From contig CAKZHZ010000048.1 of assembly GCA_936928855.1 (NCBI GenBank), positions 9,694-73,693 of the forward strand: a stretch of DNA of 64,000 bases. Direction: 5' to 3'. Positions 36,078 through 45,426 of the stretch are shown piece after piece (positions within the stretch are counted from its first letter, which is position 1; every line of letters begins with the position of its first letter). This DNA comes from an uncultured Polycyclovorans sp. (lineage in GTDB: Bacteria > Pseudomonadota > Gammaproteobacteria > Nevskiales > Nevskiaceae). The translations under genes and the position numbers were made by a program. Under the pieces are notes generated by a model that saw only the letters and a program-made list of their open reading frames with translations, made no database searches and had not been told where the DNA came from.

Positions 36078-38792
36078 TTGATCGAGCGCCTATTCGCCGG
36101 ACTGATAGACCACGCACGGACGGTCATTTCCGCCGTGCTGGTGATGGCAGTGGTGGCTGCCATCAGCCTGGTGGACCTTGGCAGCGGCCAGTTGCGACTG
36201 GGGGTGGACCCCTCGCTTGAGCGCCTGCTGCCGGACGATGACGCCGGGCAGATAGCCTTCCGCCGGCTCAACGAGACCTTCGGGAATACCGATCGCCTGT
36301 TGCTGGCGGTACGCCTGCCCACAGTCCTCAGCGCCGAAGGCCTGGCCACCGTGGAAGCCGTGACGCAGGCGCTGGAGGCGGTGCCGGGCGTGTCGGACGT
36401 GCTGTCCCTGGCCACCGCGCCCAACCTGCTGGCGGATGCCCAGACCCTCGACGTCAGCACCTTCACCGAGATGGCCCGGCAGGAGCCCTCGCGGATTCCC
36501 GGCATGGCCGGCCAGATCGAGCGGAACCCCCTGTACGCCGGTTCCCTGGTGACGGCCGATGACCGGCTCGCCGCCTTTCTGATCGGGCTGGACGATCCTG
36601 ACGCGGAGGCCTTCCGTCAGCGCAATCTGGCGCAGGCCTTGCGGCAGGCCGCGCAGGTGCCGGGTGTTGCCGAGGTCTGGCTGACGGGGTCGGTGGTGGT
36701 GCAGGCCGCGACCACCGATGCCCTGCTGCATACGCTGGCGTTCACCTTGCCGGCCATCTTCCTGGTGATCATCGGCCTGCTTGGTCTGGCCTTTCGTTGC
36801 CTGCGCGCCACGCTGATCGCGGCCTTCACCATCGGCCTGGCGCTGCTGTTCACCCTGGCCCTGATGGCGCTGCTGCGGATGCCGGTGAACCTGGTCACCT
36901 CCATCGTGCCGCCGCTGGTGCTCACGCTGGGCCTGTCCTACGCGGTGCACGTACTGGCGGAGTTCTTCACCCCGCATCCCGCGCCCTCCGGACAGCGGCT
37001 GCTACGCGTGCTGCAGCGGGTCAGCCTGCCGCTGGGGCTGTGTGGCGCCACCACTGCCGCCGGCTTTCTGGCGCTGTCACTGTCACCGCTGCCGGCGGTC
37101 AAGCAGTTCGCCGGGCTCGCCGCGTTCGGAGTGGTGATCGCCATCCTGCTGATGGTGCTGTTCCTGCCCCTGGCGCTCAATCTCGCCCGCTGCTCGCCCC
37201 GGGCGCAGGGGCCGGCGCTGGCCCGTTTTCATGGCCTGGCCGACCGCCTGGCGGCCTTCGACCTGCGGCATCGCGGCCTGATCATCGGCGTGTCGGTGGG
37301 GGCGATGCTGGTGGCCGGATTCTTTGCCACCCGCATCCAGAGTGGCGCCGACTACATTGGCAACTTCGATGAGCGCGCCGAGGTTCGTCGTGATTTCGAA
37401 ACCCTCAACGAAGCCTTCGGCGGCGCCACCATGGTATCGATCCTGATCGAGACCTATGTCAATGACGCCTTGACCCAGCCCGAGCTGCTGCGGCAGATCG
37501 ACGAGCTGCAGCACTGGCTGCGGGGTCAGCCTGAGGTGGGGGCGGCGGTGTCGTATATCGATCACCTCAAGGTCCTCAACCAGAGCCTCAATGAGGGGGA
37601 CCCGGCGTGGTTCCGCATCCCCGACAGCGCGGCCGCGGTGAAGCAGATCCTGGTGTTCGGCGGGTCGGAATCCCTGCGTCGTGCCGTTGATGCCGGGTTC
37701 CGCAGCGCCGTGATCTCGGTGCGTCTCAACGTTGACGACTCCGCCACCATCGCCGATTTCGTCCGCCGTGTGGATCAACGGCTGGCGCGGCTGCAGCGGC
37801 CGCTGGAAGCCTCGCTGACCGGCACTCCGGTGATCGCCACCCGCACGGTGGAAGTGCTGGCCAGCGGGCAGTGGCAATCCATCGGGGTAGCGCTGCTGGC
37901 CATCCTGATGATGCTGTCGGTGCTGTTCAACTCGGTGCGGGCGGCGGCACTGGCGCTATTGCCCAACCTGGCGCCCATCGTCATCTACTTCGGCCTGCTG
38001 GGCTTCACCGGCATCAGCCTCAACCCCACCACCAGCCTGATCGCCTGCATCGTGCTGGGGATCGCCGTGGATGACACCATCCACTTCCTGACCCGCTTCA
38101 ACCACGACGCCCGGACCACCGGCAGTGAGTCGAAAGCCGTGGCCAGCGCGCTGCGGCATACGGTACGGCCGGTCACCCTCACCAGCGTGGCGCTGATCCT
38201 CGGGTTCCTCGTGTTCACCGGCAGCGAGTTGCGCAGTCAGGCGCAGTTCGGCTGGCTGTCGGCGGTCACCCTGCTGGTTGCCTGGGTGGTGGACCTGACG
38301 CTGACCCCGGCGCTCGGCTCCAAGCTGCGCATCGTCAGCTACTGGGACTTGCTGCGGATCGACCTGGGGCAGTCGCCGCAGCACACCATTCCCCTGTTTT
38401 CCGGCCTGAGCCTGCGCCAGACACGCCTGTTCGCGCTGACGGCACGCATGGAAAAGCTGGATGCCGACGATCTGCTGATCCGCGAGGGCGACGTGGCCCG
38501 CGACATGTATGTCGTGGTCGACGGCCGTCTCGAAGCCTGGATTGACCGTGACGGTCGCCGCCGGGTGCTCAATCAGGTCACGCGTGGCGCCGTGGTGGGC
38601 GAGACCGGCTACTTCGGTCAGCGGCGCACGGCGCACGTGGCGGCGGTCACCCCGGCCCGGGTGCTGCGGTTCAACTCGGACGACCTTGAGCGCCTGCGTG
38701 CGCGTTATCCGCGCATCGCCGCGACCGTGTTCCGCAATCTCAACCGCATTCAGGCCGAGCGCATCGCGCGCATGACGGCCATGATGAAATAA
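36078..38792 (+). CDS. MMPL/RND-superfamily exporter fused to a cyclic-nucleotide-binding-like domain
   Basis: A 904-residue protein starting at TTG, 5 bases after the LolA-like gene. Residues about 1-770 form an MMPL/patched-type RND exporter. A first helix (VISAVLVMAVVAAISLV), a periplasmic loop and a helix bundle with VPPLVLTLGLSYAVHVLAE are followed by a second half with NPTTSLIACIVLGIAVDD. Residues about 785-890 form a Crp/cNMP-binding beta roll: DDLLIREGDVARDMYVVVDG, GAVVGETGYFGQRRTAHVAA and RVLRFNSDDLERL. The arrangement suggests lipid export gated by a cytosolic signal. The bound nucleotide, if any, is unknown, and no helix-turn-helix follows. Confidence 0.88.
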   Translation: MIERLFAGLIDHARTVISAVLVMAVVAAISLVDLGSGQLRLGVDPSLERLLPDDDAGQIAFRRLNETFGNTDRLLLAVRLPTVLSAEGLATVEAVTQALEAVPGVSDVLSLATAPNLLADAQTLDVSTFTEMARQEPSRIPGMAGQIERNPLYAGSLVTADDRLAAFLIGLDDPDAEAFRQRNLAQALRQAAQVPGVAEVWLTGSVVVQAATTDALLHTLAFTLPAIFLVIIGLLGLAFRCLRATLIAAFTIGLALLFTLALMALLRMPVNLVTSIVPPLVLTLGLSYAVHVLAEFFTPHPAPSGQRLLRVLQRVSLPLGLCGATTAAGFLALSLSPLPAVKQFAGLAAFGVVIAILLMVLFLPLALNLARCSPRAQGPALARFHGLADRLAAFDLRHRGLIIGVSVGAMLVAGFFATRIQSGADYIGNFDERAEVRRDFETLNEAFGGATMVSILIETYVNDALTQPELLRQIDELQHWLRGQPEVGAAVSYIDHLKVLNQSLNEGDPAWFRIPDSAAAVKQILVFGGSESLRRAVDAGFRSAVISVRLNVDDSATIADFVRRVDQRLARLQRPLEASLTGTPVIATRTVEVLASGQWQSIGVALLAILMMLSVLFNSVRAAALALLPNLAPIVIYFGLLGFTGISLNPTTSLIACIVLGIAVDDTIHFLTRFNHDARTTGSESKAVASALRHTVRPVTLTSVALILGFLVFTGSELRSQAQFGWLSAVTLLVAWVVDLTLTPALGSKLRIVSYWDLLRIDLGQSPQHTIPLFSGLSLRQTRLFALTARMEKLDADDLLIREGDVARDMYVVVDGRLEAWIDRDGRRRVLNQVTRGAVVGETGYFGQRRTAHVAAVTPARVLRFNSDDLERLRARYPRIAATVFRNLNRIQAERIARMTAMMK

Positions 38793-38794
38793 CC

Positions 38795-39313
38795 ATGAGT
38801 CGCTGGCGCCCGCCCGCTCCCAAGGCATCGCCCTACATCACCCCCGAGGGCCATGTGCGGCTCAAGGCCGAGTTCGAGCACCTCTGGCGTGAGCGCCGGC
38901 CGGAGGTGGTGAAGGCGCTTTCGGCCGCCGCTGCGGAAGGGGATCGCTCCGAGAATGCCGAGTACCAGTACCGCAAGAAGGAACTGCGCGAGATCGACCG
39001 TCGCCTTCAGTACCTCACCGGGCGCCTGGACGTGCTGCAGGTGGCCGACCGTCCGCCGGCCGATCGTGCACGCGCCTACTTCGGCGCCTGGGTGTCGGTG
39101 GAAGACGAGCAGGGCCATGCCCGTAGCTACCGGCTGGTGGGGGCCGACGAGGTGGACGCCACCCGAGCCTGGATCAGCATCGATGCACCGCTGGCACGCG
39201 CCCTGGTGGGCCGGCGGGTGGGGGAGGTGGTGACCGTGATGCTGCCGGCCGGGCGTCAGGTGCTGGAAATCACCGCAATCCGTTACGACGGGGTCAGCGA
39301 TGACGAATCATGA
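38795..39313 (+). CDS. greB: Transcription elongation factor GreB
   Basis: A 172-residue Gre factor. It stimulates the intrinsic RNA cleavage of backtracked RNA polymerase through acidic residues at the tip of an N-terminal coiled coil. That tip is visible as AAEGDRSENAEYQYRKKELR, followed by IDRRLQYLTGRL, the GreB rather than GreA version. The C-terminal FKBP-like domain includes GAWVSVEDEQG, RAWISIDAPLARALVGR and a final beta strand. It begins 2 bases after the exporter stop, so it may be cotranscribed. It is cytoplasmic. Confidence 0.94.
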   Translation: MSRWRPPAPKASPYITPEGHVRLKAEFEHLWRERRPEVVKALSAAAAEGDRSENAEYQYRKKELREIDRRLQYLTGRLDVLQVADRPPADRARAYFGAWVSVEDEQGHARSYRLVGADEVDATRAWISIDAPLARALVGRRVGEVVTVMLPAGRQVLEITAIRYDGVSDDES

Positions 39314-39365
39314 GCCTGTCACCGGGGTCCTCTAGGCTTCCCGGGTTTTGGGGGCGGGGAGTGCC

Positions 39366-41279
39366 ATGACGACACGACGGGGGTTTCTCAAGGCCGTGGG
39401 CGGCGCGGGTGCCGCCTCGCTGCTGCCAGGCTGCGGCAACGACGAACTTGCCGTCCCGGACCTGCCGGAGGACTTCGACTATCCCACCGTGTCGCCCGCG
39501 CCGTTCTGCCACGGGGTTGCCAGTGGTGATCCTCTGGAAGACCGCGTGATCATCTGGACCCGCATCACCCAGCCAGGTGCCGGCACGGTGTCGGTGGACT
39601 GGGTGGTGGCACGCGACCCGGGCCTGCTCGACATCGTGCGCAGTGGCCGACAGCAGGCCCTGGCGCGACGCGACTGGACCCTCAAGGTGGACGTGACCGG
39701 GCTGCAGCCCGCCACCACCTACTACTACGGGTTCAGCAGCGGCGGTGCGCGCTCGCTCACGGGGCGGACCCGCACCGCGCCGGCAGCGCACCAACAGGCG
39801 GAGCAGCTGCGTTTTGCGGTGGTGGCCTGCTCCAGCTACTGGTCCAGTCACTGGAGTGGCTACGGGCATCTGGCGCGGCGCAACGATCTGGATCTGGTGC
39901 TGCACTGTGGCGACTACATCTATGACTTTGTCGATCAGGATGAGCAGGTGCGCGCCCGCCGTGACCGCTTCGATACCGCGGATATCGATTACCGCGATTG
40001 GCTCAACCTCGACGAAGTGCGGCGCCGTTACGCCCTGTACCGTTCCGATGCCAATCTCTGCCGGGCGCATCAGCAGCATCCCTGGATGATCGTCTGGGAC
40101 AACCACGACATCGATCCCGGCTATGGCAACGAGCTGCCGACCCCGTTCGACGGCACCCGCGGCGACACCACGCTGGACGACACCTGCCGCGCCTTCTGGG
40201 AGTGGACGCCATCGCGTCCGGTGCGGGCCGACGGCAGCGGTGCGTTCATCCTCATGGAGAACGGCGAATATCCCGAGCCCGAGAACGTGCGCCTGCTGTA
40301 CCGGCGCCTGCCCTACGGCCAGCTGGCCGAGTTCTTCGGGGTCGACACCCAGATCGGTCTGCCCCGTTACGACCAGTCACCCGACACGGCGCATCTGCCG
40401 GCGGACGCCCCAAGTCTCTACGGCACGCCGCAGTTCAACTGGCTGACCGCCGGGCTGCTCGACGCACAGCAGCGCAACGTGCAGTGGAAGGTGCTCAACA
40501 ACCAGACCTGGATGACGCCGGTGGACATTCCCTCCATCGTCGAAGGCATCTCGCTGCCCAAGCTCGGGCTCTCCCGCTGGGCCGACTATCCCGAGGAACG
40601 CCGCGCGCTCTGTGACTTTCTGGCGGGCGGCAACGCCGCCGCCCAGCGGATCCACGGCACAGTGCTGGTCTCGGGCGATGCGCATGGCAACCTGGGCGCC
40701 GACCTGGTGGGCAGCGACGCGCTGCTGTCGCCCTATCTCAGTGGCCTGCCGCTGCCCTCGCTACGCGGCGGTTCCACAGCGGAGAACCGGCTCGCCGGTT
40801 TCGTGCGGTCAGGTACCGGCAATCTCGGTCCGCTCAACGCGCGCCGGGACAGTGTCGGGGTGGAGTTTGCGCCCAGCTCGATGGGGCGGGGTGGTGCCGA
40901 CGAGATCTTCGCCAACGCGCTGCCGCAGAATCCGCAGGCGCTCAACGTGGCGGGCGCACGCGTACTGGAACTGCTGATCGCCACCGCCAACAAGAACGTC
41001 CAGTTCATCGAATGGGTGGACCATGGTTACGGCATCGTCGACCTCACGCCGGAGCGCGCCATCTTCGAATACTGGTGGCAGGACAAGCTCACGCCGGACA
41101 GCCCGGATGTACTGGGCATGCAGATGGTGAGCTGGGCGGAGGAGGATCCGCTGGCGCTGCCTTCCCCCCGCTACCGCGACCAGATCGATGCCGTCAGCCT
41201 GCACGGAATGGCGGTGACCCCCACGGTCGGCGCGTATCAGAGCCTGCCGGCCCCGGACGGGGTGCTGCAGCCGGATTGA
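39366..41279 (+). CDS. phoD: PhoD-type alkaline phosphatase/phosphodiesterase
   Basis: A 637-residue PhoD-family enzyme that releases phosphate from phosphodiesters and monoesters outside the cytoplasm. The Tat signal is clear (TTRRGFLKAVGGAG), and LLPGCG right after it could be a lipobox. The N-terminal Fn3-like PhoD_N domain contains FCHGVASGDPLEDRVIIWTR. The metal-binding core includes HCGDYIYDF, VWDNHDIDPGYGN, LNNQTWM and LVSGDAHGNLGADL. The ATG at 39366 starts the Tat signal. It could act with the secreted nuclease at the window start in phosphorus scavenging. No Pho box was recognised upstream. Confidence 0.92.
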   Translation: MTTRRGFLKAVGGAGAASLLPGCGNDELAVPDLPEDFDYPTVSPAPFCHGVASGDPLEDRVIIWTRITQPGAGTVSVDWVVARDPGLLDIVRSGRQQALARRDWTLKVDVTGLQPATTYYYGFSSGGARSLTGRTRTAPAAHQQAEQLRFAVVACSSYWSSHWSGYGHLARRNDLDLVLHCGDYIYDFVDQDEQVRARRDRFDTADIDYRDWLNLDEVRRRYALYRSDANLCRAHQQHPWMIVWDNHDIDPGYGNELPTPFDGTRGDTTLDDTCRAFWEWTPSRPVRADGSGAFILMENGEYPEPENVRLLYRRLPYGQLAEFFGVDTQIGLPRYDQSPDTAHLPADAPSLYGTPQFNWLTAGLLDAQQRNVQWKVLNNQTWMTPVDIPSIVEGISLPKLGLSRWADYPEERRALCDFLAGGNAAAQRIHGTVLVSGDAHGNLGADLVGSDALLSPYLSGLPLPSLRGGSTAENRLAGFVRSGTGNLGPLNARRDSVGVEFAPSSMGRGGADEIFANALPQNPQALNVAGARVLELLIATANKNVQFIEWVDHGYGIVDLTPERAIFEYWWQDKLTPDSPDVLGMQMVSWAEEDPLALPSPRYRDQIDAVSLHGMAVTPTVGAYQSLPAPDGVLQPD

Positions 41280-41289
41280 ACCGCTTGCG

Positions 41290-41868
41290 CTATCGTTGAT
41301 GCGCCGCAATCAGCCGGCGCGCGGCGTCGGCCACGCTGCTCGACGGACCATGGCTGCGGAAGCTGAGACGGGTGACGTGAGCGCCTTCCATCAGCAGCAT
41401 CAGGCTGTCGGCCAGTTCGTTGGGGGTTTTGGTCTTGAGGCCCGCGCACAGCCGGCGCAGGCGTGCCCGCACGGTGCGCTTGTGGGCCACGATCACGGCG
41501 CGTGCGGGGTGTTCGCCGTCATCGATCTCCACCGCAGCATTGGCGATCGCGCAGCCGCGCGAGTCCTTGCCGCAGGTCTTGGAGGCGAAGGCGTCGAACA
41601 GTGCCAGCAGCTGCGCTTCGCTGTTGCCGTCATGCGGGGCGAGGGTTTCGTTCCACCAGTGCCAGAAGTCGGCTTCGGAGGCCCTGAGGCACTCCGCCAC
41701 CAGCGCATCCTTGGAGGGGAAGGCACGGTACAGACTCATCTTGGTGGCGCCGGCGGCCTGGGCGATGGTTTCCACGCCCACGCCGTGAATGCCACGGCGA
41801 TAGAAGAGTTCGCGGGCAGCCTCGAAAATCCGGTCTCGAGCGCTGCGGCGCGTGGTGGTTTGTGTCAT
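41290..41868 (-). CDS. TetR/AcrR-family transcriptional regulator
   Basis: A 192-residue repressor-type protein. The N-terminal helix-turn-helix is typical (RDRIFEAARELFYRRGIHGV, IAQAAGATKMSLYRAFPSKDALV). The variable C-terminal ligand domain contains SRGCAIANAAVEI. It is divergent from an SDR gene starting 113 bases away, the usual arrangement for a local regulator. The intergenic region 41869-41981 holds only a weak inverted repeat (GATCA at 41891-41895 with TGATC at 41907-41911), which could be an operator. The effector is unknown. Confidence 0.9.
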   Translation of the reverse strand: MTQTTTRRSARDRIFEAARELFYRRGIHGVGVETIAQAAGATKMSLYRAFPSKDALVAECLRASEADFWHWWNETLAPHDGNSEAQLLALFDAFASKTCGKDSRGCAIANAAVEIDDGEHPARAVIVAHKRTVRARLRRLCAGLKTKTPNELADSLMLLMEGAHVTRLSFRSHGPSSSVADAARRLIAAHQR

Positions 41869-41981
41869 GGTCGGCGTCCCTCCGATGGGCGATCATGCAC
41901 CTTTCGTGATCAAGATAAAACGATACAACAAGTCACGTGTCAGCCATCCGACAATGAACTGTCTATTCGAGCGAGCCCTTC

Positions 41982-42761
41982 ATGAGTGCTGATGTCGCCT
42001 CACCGGATTCCGGCGCCACGCCGTTGATGCTCATCACCGGTGCCGGCGGCGGCATCGGCCAGGCGGCAGCGCGACGGGCAGCCGATGCCGGCTACCGGCT
42101 GGTGCTGCTCGACCTCGATACCCCGGCGCTTGCCGACACCCTCCAGGCGGTTCGGGAGCGGGGTGCCGGTGCCGAAGCGGTGGCCTGCGACATCGGCGAT
42201 GGGGCCGCAGTGGCGGCGGTGTTCGCCGACCTGCGGGCGCGGCATCCCCGCCTGCACGCCGCCTTCAACAACGCCGGCGTGGGCGGCAGCGGCGGCGTGG
42301 GGCTGGCCGATACCGACGACGCTGTCTGGGAGACGGCGCTGCGGGTGAACCTGTCGGGGACCTACCACTGCCTCAAGCAGGAGATCCGCTGGATGCGCGA
42401 CACAGGCGGCGGCGCCATCGTCAACAACGCGTCGGTGCTGGCGATCAATGGCGGCATCAGCGCGCCCTATTGCGCCACCAAGCATGGCATTGCCGGGCTC
42501 ACCAAATCGGCGGCGCTCAGCTATGGCAATGCCGGCATCCGGGTGAACGCGGTCTGCCCGGGTTTCATCGAGGCCGGCATGGGGCTCAACCTCTTCACGC
42601 GACATGCCGAAGCCACGCAGGCGGTGATCGGGCAGCTGCCCCTGTCACGGCCCGGCAGTGCCGAGGAAGTGGCCGACGTGGTGCTGTGGCTGTGCAGCCC
42701 GGCCGCCGCTTACGTGACCGGAACCCTGCTGCCGGTGGACGGCGGTTACTGCGCGCGCTGA
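41982..42761 (+). CDS. Short-chain dehydrogenase/reductase (SDR)
   Basis: A 259-residue classical SDR using NAD(P)H. The cofactor motif is LITGAGGGIGQAAARRAA, with Asp in LLDLDT suggesting NAD(H) preference. The catalytic Ser is in NNASVLAING and the Tyr/Lys in PYCATKHGIAGLT. The ending TGTLLPVDGGYCAR is standard. It is cytoplasmic. The divergent TetR gene is a candidate regulator. Its last 16 bases overlap, convergently, the end of the universal stress protein gene. The substrate cannot be predicted. Confidence 0.93.
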   Translation: MSADVASPDSGATPLMLITGAGGGIGQAAARRAADAGYRLVLLDLDTPALADTLQAVRERGAGAEAVACDIGDGAAVAAVFADLRARHPRLHAAFNNAGVGGSGGVGLADTDDAVWETALRVNLSGTYHCLKQEIRWMRDTGGGAIVNNASVLAINGGISAPYCATKHGIAGLTKSAALSYGNAGIRVNAVCPGFIEAGMGLNLFTRHAEATQAVIGQLPLSRPGSAEEVADVVLWLCSPAAAYVTGTLLPVDGGYCAR

Positions 42762-43624
42762 TCGGTCGCGCAGATCCAGACCGAGCAGGGCGCCTGTGCC
42801 ATCACCCGCTCGGTCACACTGCCGAGCAGGAAGTGCTCCCAGTCGCCCAGGCCACCCCGCGCCAGCACGATGAGGTCCGCGTGCAGCTGGCGTGCCTGAT
42901 CAACGATCTGCGTGGCCGGCGTGCCGCCAAGCACCAGCGTGTTGGCTTCCGGCGTGACCGGGTGGTCCTTCAGAAAGGCCTCCAGCGCCGCCGTGCCATG
43001 TTCCACCTGCGCCTGTTCGAAGCGGTGGGCGTAGTAGGGTGGGATCGGCCATTCCTCGACCACGTGAATCACGCTCAGGCGGCCCTGATAGTGCCGCGCC
43101 AGGGCGGCGGCAGCCTGCAGGGACTGCGCCGAGGCGGGCGACAGGTCCACCGGTGCCAGCAGGTGCCCGAAGCCACCGGCCTGTGGCGCGCTGTGGGCAT
43201 TGACCACCAGCACTGCCCGCTTCGACAGCCGGACCACGCCCTGCGCGTCCGACCCCATGAACAGCTTGCCGAGGCCGGAGCGGCCGTGGCTGCCCACCAC
43301 GATCAGGTCGATCTCGGCCTCGTCGGCGTAATCGCGGATCACCGTGGCGGCATCGAAGCCGGACACCAAGGCATGGCGCACCGGCAGACCGATGCGGTCC
43401 ACCAGCTTTGCCATCTGCGCCTCGGCAGCCTCATGCAGGCTGGTGGTCAGGGCGTCGAGATCCACCACCATTTCCGGGACGTAGGCGGTGGCCGGAATGA
43501 CCTCGGCATGCACCACGTGCAGTTCGGCCTGATGATGGCGCGCCAGCTGTGCCGCCATGGCTTGCGCGTTGTGGGAGGCCTCCGAGAAGTCGGTGGCGAA
43601 CAGAATGCGGCGGATGTCAGTCAT
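42746..43624 (-). CDS. Tandem-domain universal stress protein
   Basis: A 292-residue protein with two UspA domains (about residues 1-148 and 155-292). The first begins IRRILFATDFSEASHNAQAM and ends with the ATP-binding pattern VGSHGRSGLGKLFMGSDAQG. The second begins GHLLAPVDLSPASAQ and ends ARGGLGDWEHFLLGSVTERV, so both domains look nucleotide-competent. The start at 43624 (MTDIRRIL) has a good Shine-Dalgarno (AAGGAGA). It belongs to the UspE-like tandem class linked to stress survival. The 3' ends of this gene and the SDR gene overlap. Confidence 0.92.
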   Translation of the reverse strand: MTDIRRILFATDFSEASHNAQAMAAQLARHHQAELHVVHAEVIPATAYVPEMVVDLDALTTSLHEAAEAQMAKLVDRIGLPVRHALVSGFDAATVIRDYADEAEIDLIVVGSHGRSGLGKLFMGSDAQGVVRLSKRAVLVVNAHSAPQAGGFGHLLAPVDLSPASAQSLQAAAALARHYQGRLSVIHVVEEWPIPPYYAHRFEQAQVEHGTAALEAFLKDHPVTPEANTLVLGGTPATQIVDQARQLHADLIVLARGGLGDWEHFLLGSVTERVMAQAPCSVWICATDQRAQ

Positions 43625-43730
43625 GTCGCGTCTCCTTGCGGGCCGTGACACCGCCGGTCTGCCGGTGCCAGGGATTGAGCCTAACGCGGTACGGCGGTGC
43701 CCGGCATGACCTGGATCAATGCATCGATAC

Positions 43731-44357
43731 TCAGGTGCCGGGCCGCGCCACACCACGCGAGACATAGGTGAGCGGCCGAGGGCCGGTGAGGTAGCTGGCG
43801 GTGAACTCGTCGATGACAAAGCCGGCCCGCTCCAGCATCGGGCGGACGGCGCGGTTGAGGTGGCAGCCGCCGGCAATCGGCTTCCAGTACGGCGTCAGCC
43901 GCTGTTGCCAGTTGCGGACCCCAAGGTCTTCCTCCGGTGCCAGCCCGTGCTCGCAGAACAGCAGGCGGCCATCCGGCTTGAGCACCCGCTTCATTTCCTG
44001 CAGTGCGGCGTCGGGGTCGGGGATGGTGCACAGCGTGAACGTACAAACCACCGTATCGAAGCTGGCGTCCTCGACGGGAATGGTCTCCGCCGACAGGCCC
44101 ATCAGCTCCACCTTCAGGCCCGCGGCATCGGCCCGTCGTTGCGCCTTGGCGTTCATCTGTTCGGCCGGGTCGAGGCCGATCAACTGCTCGACCTGTTCGC
44201 GGGCGTAGAAGGGCAGGTTGCGGCCGGTGCCGATGCCGATCTCCAGAATGCGCCCCTTCGCCAACGGCAGCAGTTTGGCGCGCTCGCGCTGGACCGCTTT
44301 CATGCCGCAGCAGGCATCGATCAGGACAGGCATCAGATAGCGGTCGTAGAGGTTCAC
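43731..44357 (-). CDS. Class I SAM-dependent methyltransferase
   Basis: A 208-residue methyltransferase. Motif I is GRILEIGIGTGRNLPFY, followed by LIGLDPAEQM, VCTFTLCTIPDPDAAL and LKPDGRLLFCEHGL, the order expected for a type 11 domain. The start is taken as GTG 44357 (VNLYDRYLMPVLID), since the family begins close to YDRY. This GTG overlaps the stop of the zeta-like kinase gene (GTGA), so the genes are coupled. The similarity is to small quinone/phospholipid-type methyltransferases, but the substrate is unknown. Confidence 0.85.
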   Translation of the reverse strand: MNLYDRYLMPVLIDACCGMKAVQRERAKLLPLAKGRILEIGIGTGRNLPFYAREQVEQLIGLDPAEQMNAKAQRRADAAGLKVELMGLSAETIPVEDASFDTVVCTFTLCTIPDPDAALQEMKRVLKPDGRLLFCEHGLAPEEDLGVRNWQQRLTPYWKPIAGGCHLNRAVRPMLERAGFVIDEFTASYLTGPRPLTYVSRGVARPGT

Positions 44358-44986
44358 GATGAGGCTCCGGGGGCGGGGGGCGATGGGGGTGTGGTCGGAG
44401 ACGAGTATACCCGGGGGGGTGGCTGGCGCAGCGCTGGGGGTAGCCAGTCGGGCCATTGCGGGGCGCCGATCAATCTGCCGCGCTCGAAGCGGGCCACGGC
44501 GTGGTAGGCGCGATCCGCCCGGGTGTTGTCGTACACCAGAGTCTGGTCGGCCAGCTGGATCGCCTGCGCCAGCAGCCCCCAGAGCCGCAGGTACCGCTCG
44601 CGCTGCTTGGCGGTGGGCACGGCATGCCCGCCCTGCTGCACCCGCAGACGCACACGCACCAGCGCCAGCTTCAACGGCACCGCCACGATATGCAGCGTGG
44701 TCTGGAAGCCCGCCGCGTGCGCCGCTTGCAGCAGGGCGAGCTTGCTGGGGTGCGAGAACACCGTTTCGGTGACGAAGGAGCGGCCGTCCTCCAGGGCAGC
44801 GGTGCGCGCCGCCGCGGCCTCGCGCGCGGCCTGGTACGCGTGGCGCAACTCGTCGCCGGGCCAGTGCTGGCGGGCAATGGCATCAGCATTGATGAAGGGC
44901 AGGTGCAGCACCGGTCCCAGCACGCGTTCGTAAAAGGTCGTCTTGCCGGCGCCGTTGGGCCCCGCCAGGAGGTGCAGGACCGGCAT
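44354..44986 (-). CDS. Zeta-toxin-like P-loop kinase
   Basis: A 210-residue P-loop protein of the zeta-toxin/UNAG-kinase-like type. It has Walker A LLAGPNGAGKTTFYERVL, then FINADAIARQHWPGDE, where the Asp is the usual catalytic position, and FVTETVFSHPSKLALL. C-terminal helices containing RLWGLLAQAIQLADQTLVYDN follow. The family phosphorylates UDP-sugars or unknown small molecules and is often a toxin. It starts 3 bases after a ParD-like antitoxin gene (GTG 44989 is an alternative start) and overlaps the methyltransferase. The pairing suggests a toxin-antitoxin module, but zeta kinases also occur as stand-alone housekeeping enzymes. Confidence 0.82.
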   Translation of the reverse strand: MPVLHLLAGPNGAGKTTFYERVLGPVLHLPFINADAIARQHWPGDELRHAYQAAREAAAARTAALEDGRSFVTETVFSHPSKLALLQAAHAAGFQTTLHIVAVPLKLALVRVRLRVQQGGHAVPTAKQRERYLRLWGLLAQAIQLADQTLVYDNTRADRAYHAVARFERGRLIGAPQWPDWLPPALRQPPPRVYSSPTTPPSPPAPGASS

Positions 44987-44989
44987 CAC

Positions 44990-45373
44990 TCAGCCTTGCG
45001 TCTTGCGCCGCCTCGCGCGCTGCGGAGAAGGGGTTTCGATCACCTGGCCGCGGGCATCGAGTTCCGCGTAGGCGTGGCCTTCGCGGGCGAAAGCCTGGTC
45101 GAGTCGCAGCGTTTCGCGTCGGGTGTCGATCTGGGCCTGCCAGTCGGCACGCACCACGGCCTGCTCGCGGGCCCCAAGGGCGTCATAGCCCCCGTTGCCG
45201 TCCAGCACCGACCGAATGGCCTCCACACTGATGCCGGGTGTGCGCTCCAACTCGCGCCCGATGCGAGCCCAGTGCGAAAGCTGCTGCGCGATACTGCGGC
45301 TCATGGAAGACGCGACTTCGCGGGCCGACTCGACAAGATCCTGATCCAGACGAACGGGTGAGGGCGTGGGCAT
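44990..45373 (-). CDS. ParD-like antitoxin
   Basis: A 127-residue protein. Its N-terminal half matches the ParD-like antitoxin family: PVRLDQDLVESAREVASSMS, then SIAQQLSHWARIGRELERT, a ribbon-helix-helix-like DNA-binding segment. The C-terminal half is polar and basic (PSPQRARRRKTQG) and would bind or neutralise the partner. It is the first gene of a three-gene operon with the zeta-like kinase and the methyltransferase. A perfect palindrome 54 bases upstream is its likely autoregulatory operator. Confidence 0.8.
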   Translation of the reverse strand: MPTPSPVRLDQDLVESAREVASSMSRSIAQQLSHWARIGRELERTPGISVEAIRSVLDGNGGYDALGAREQAVVRADWQAQIDTRRETLRLDQAFAREGHAYAELDARGQVIETPSPQRARRRKTQG

Positions 45374-45426
45374 GACGTGAGCCTCCTGGAGCGCGGCGCA
45401 ACGATTGTCACCGATCCTACGCGCTG

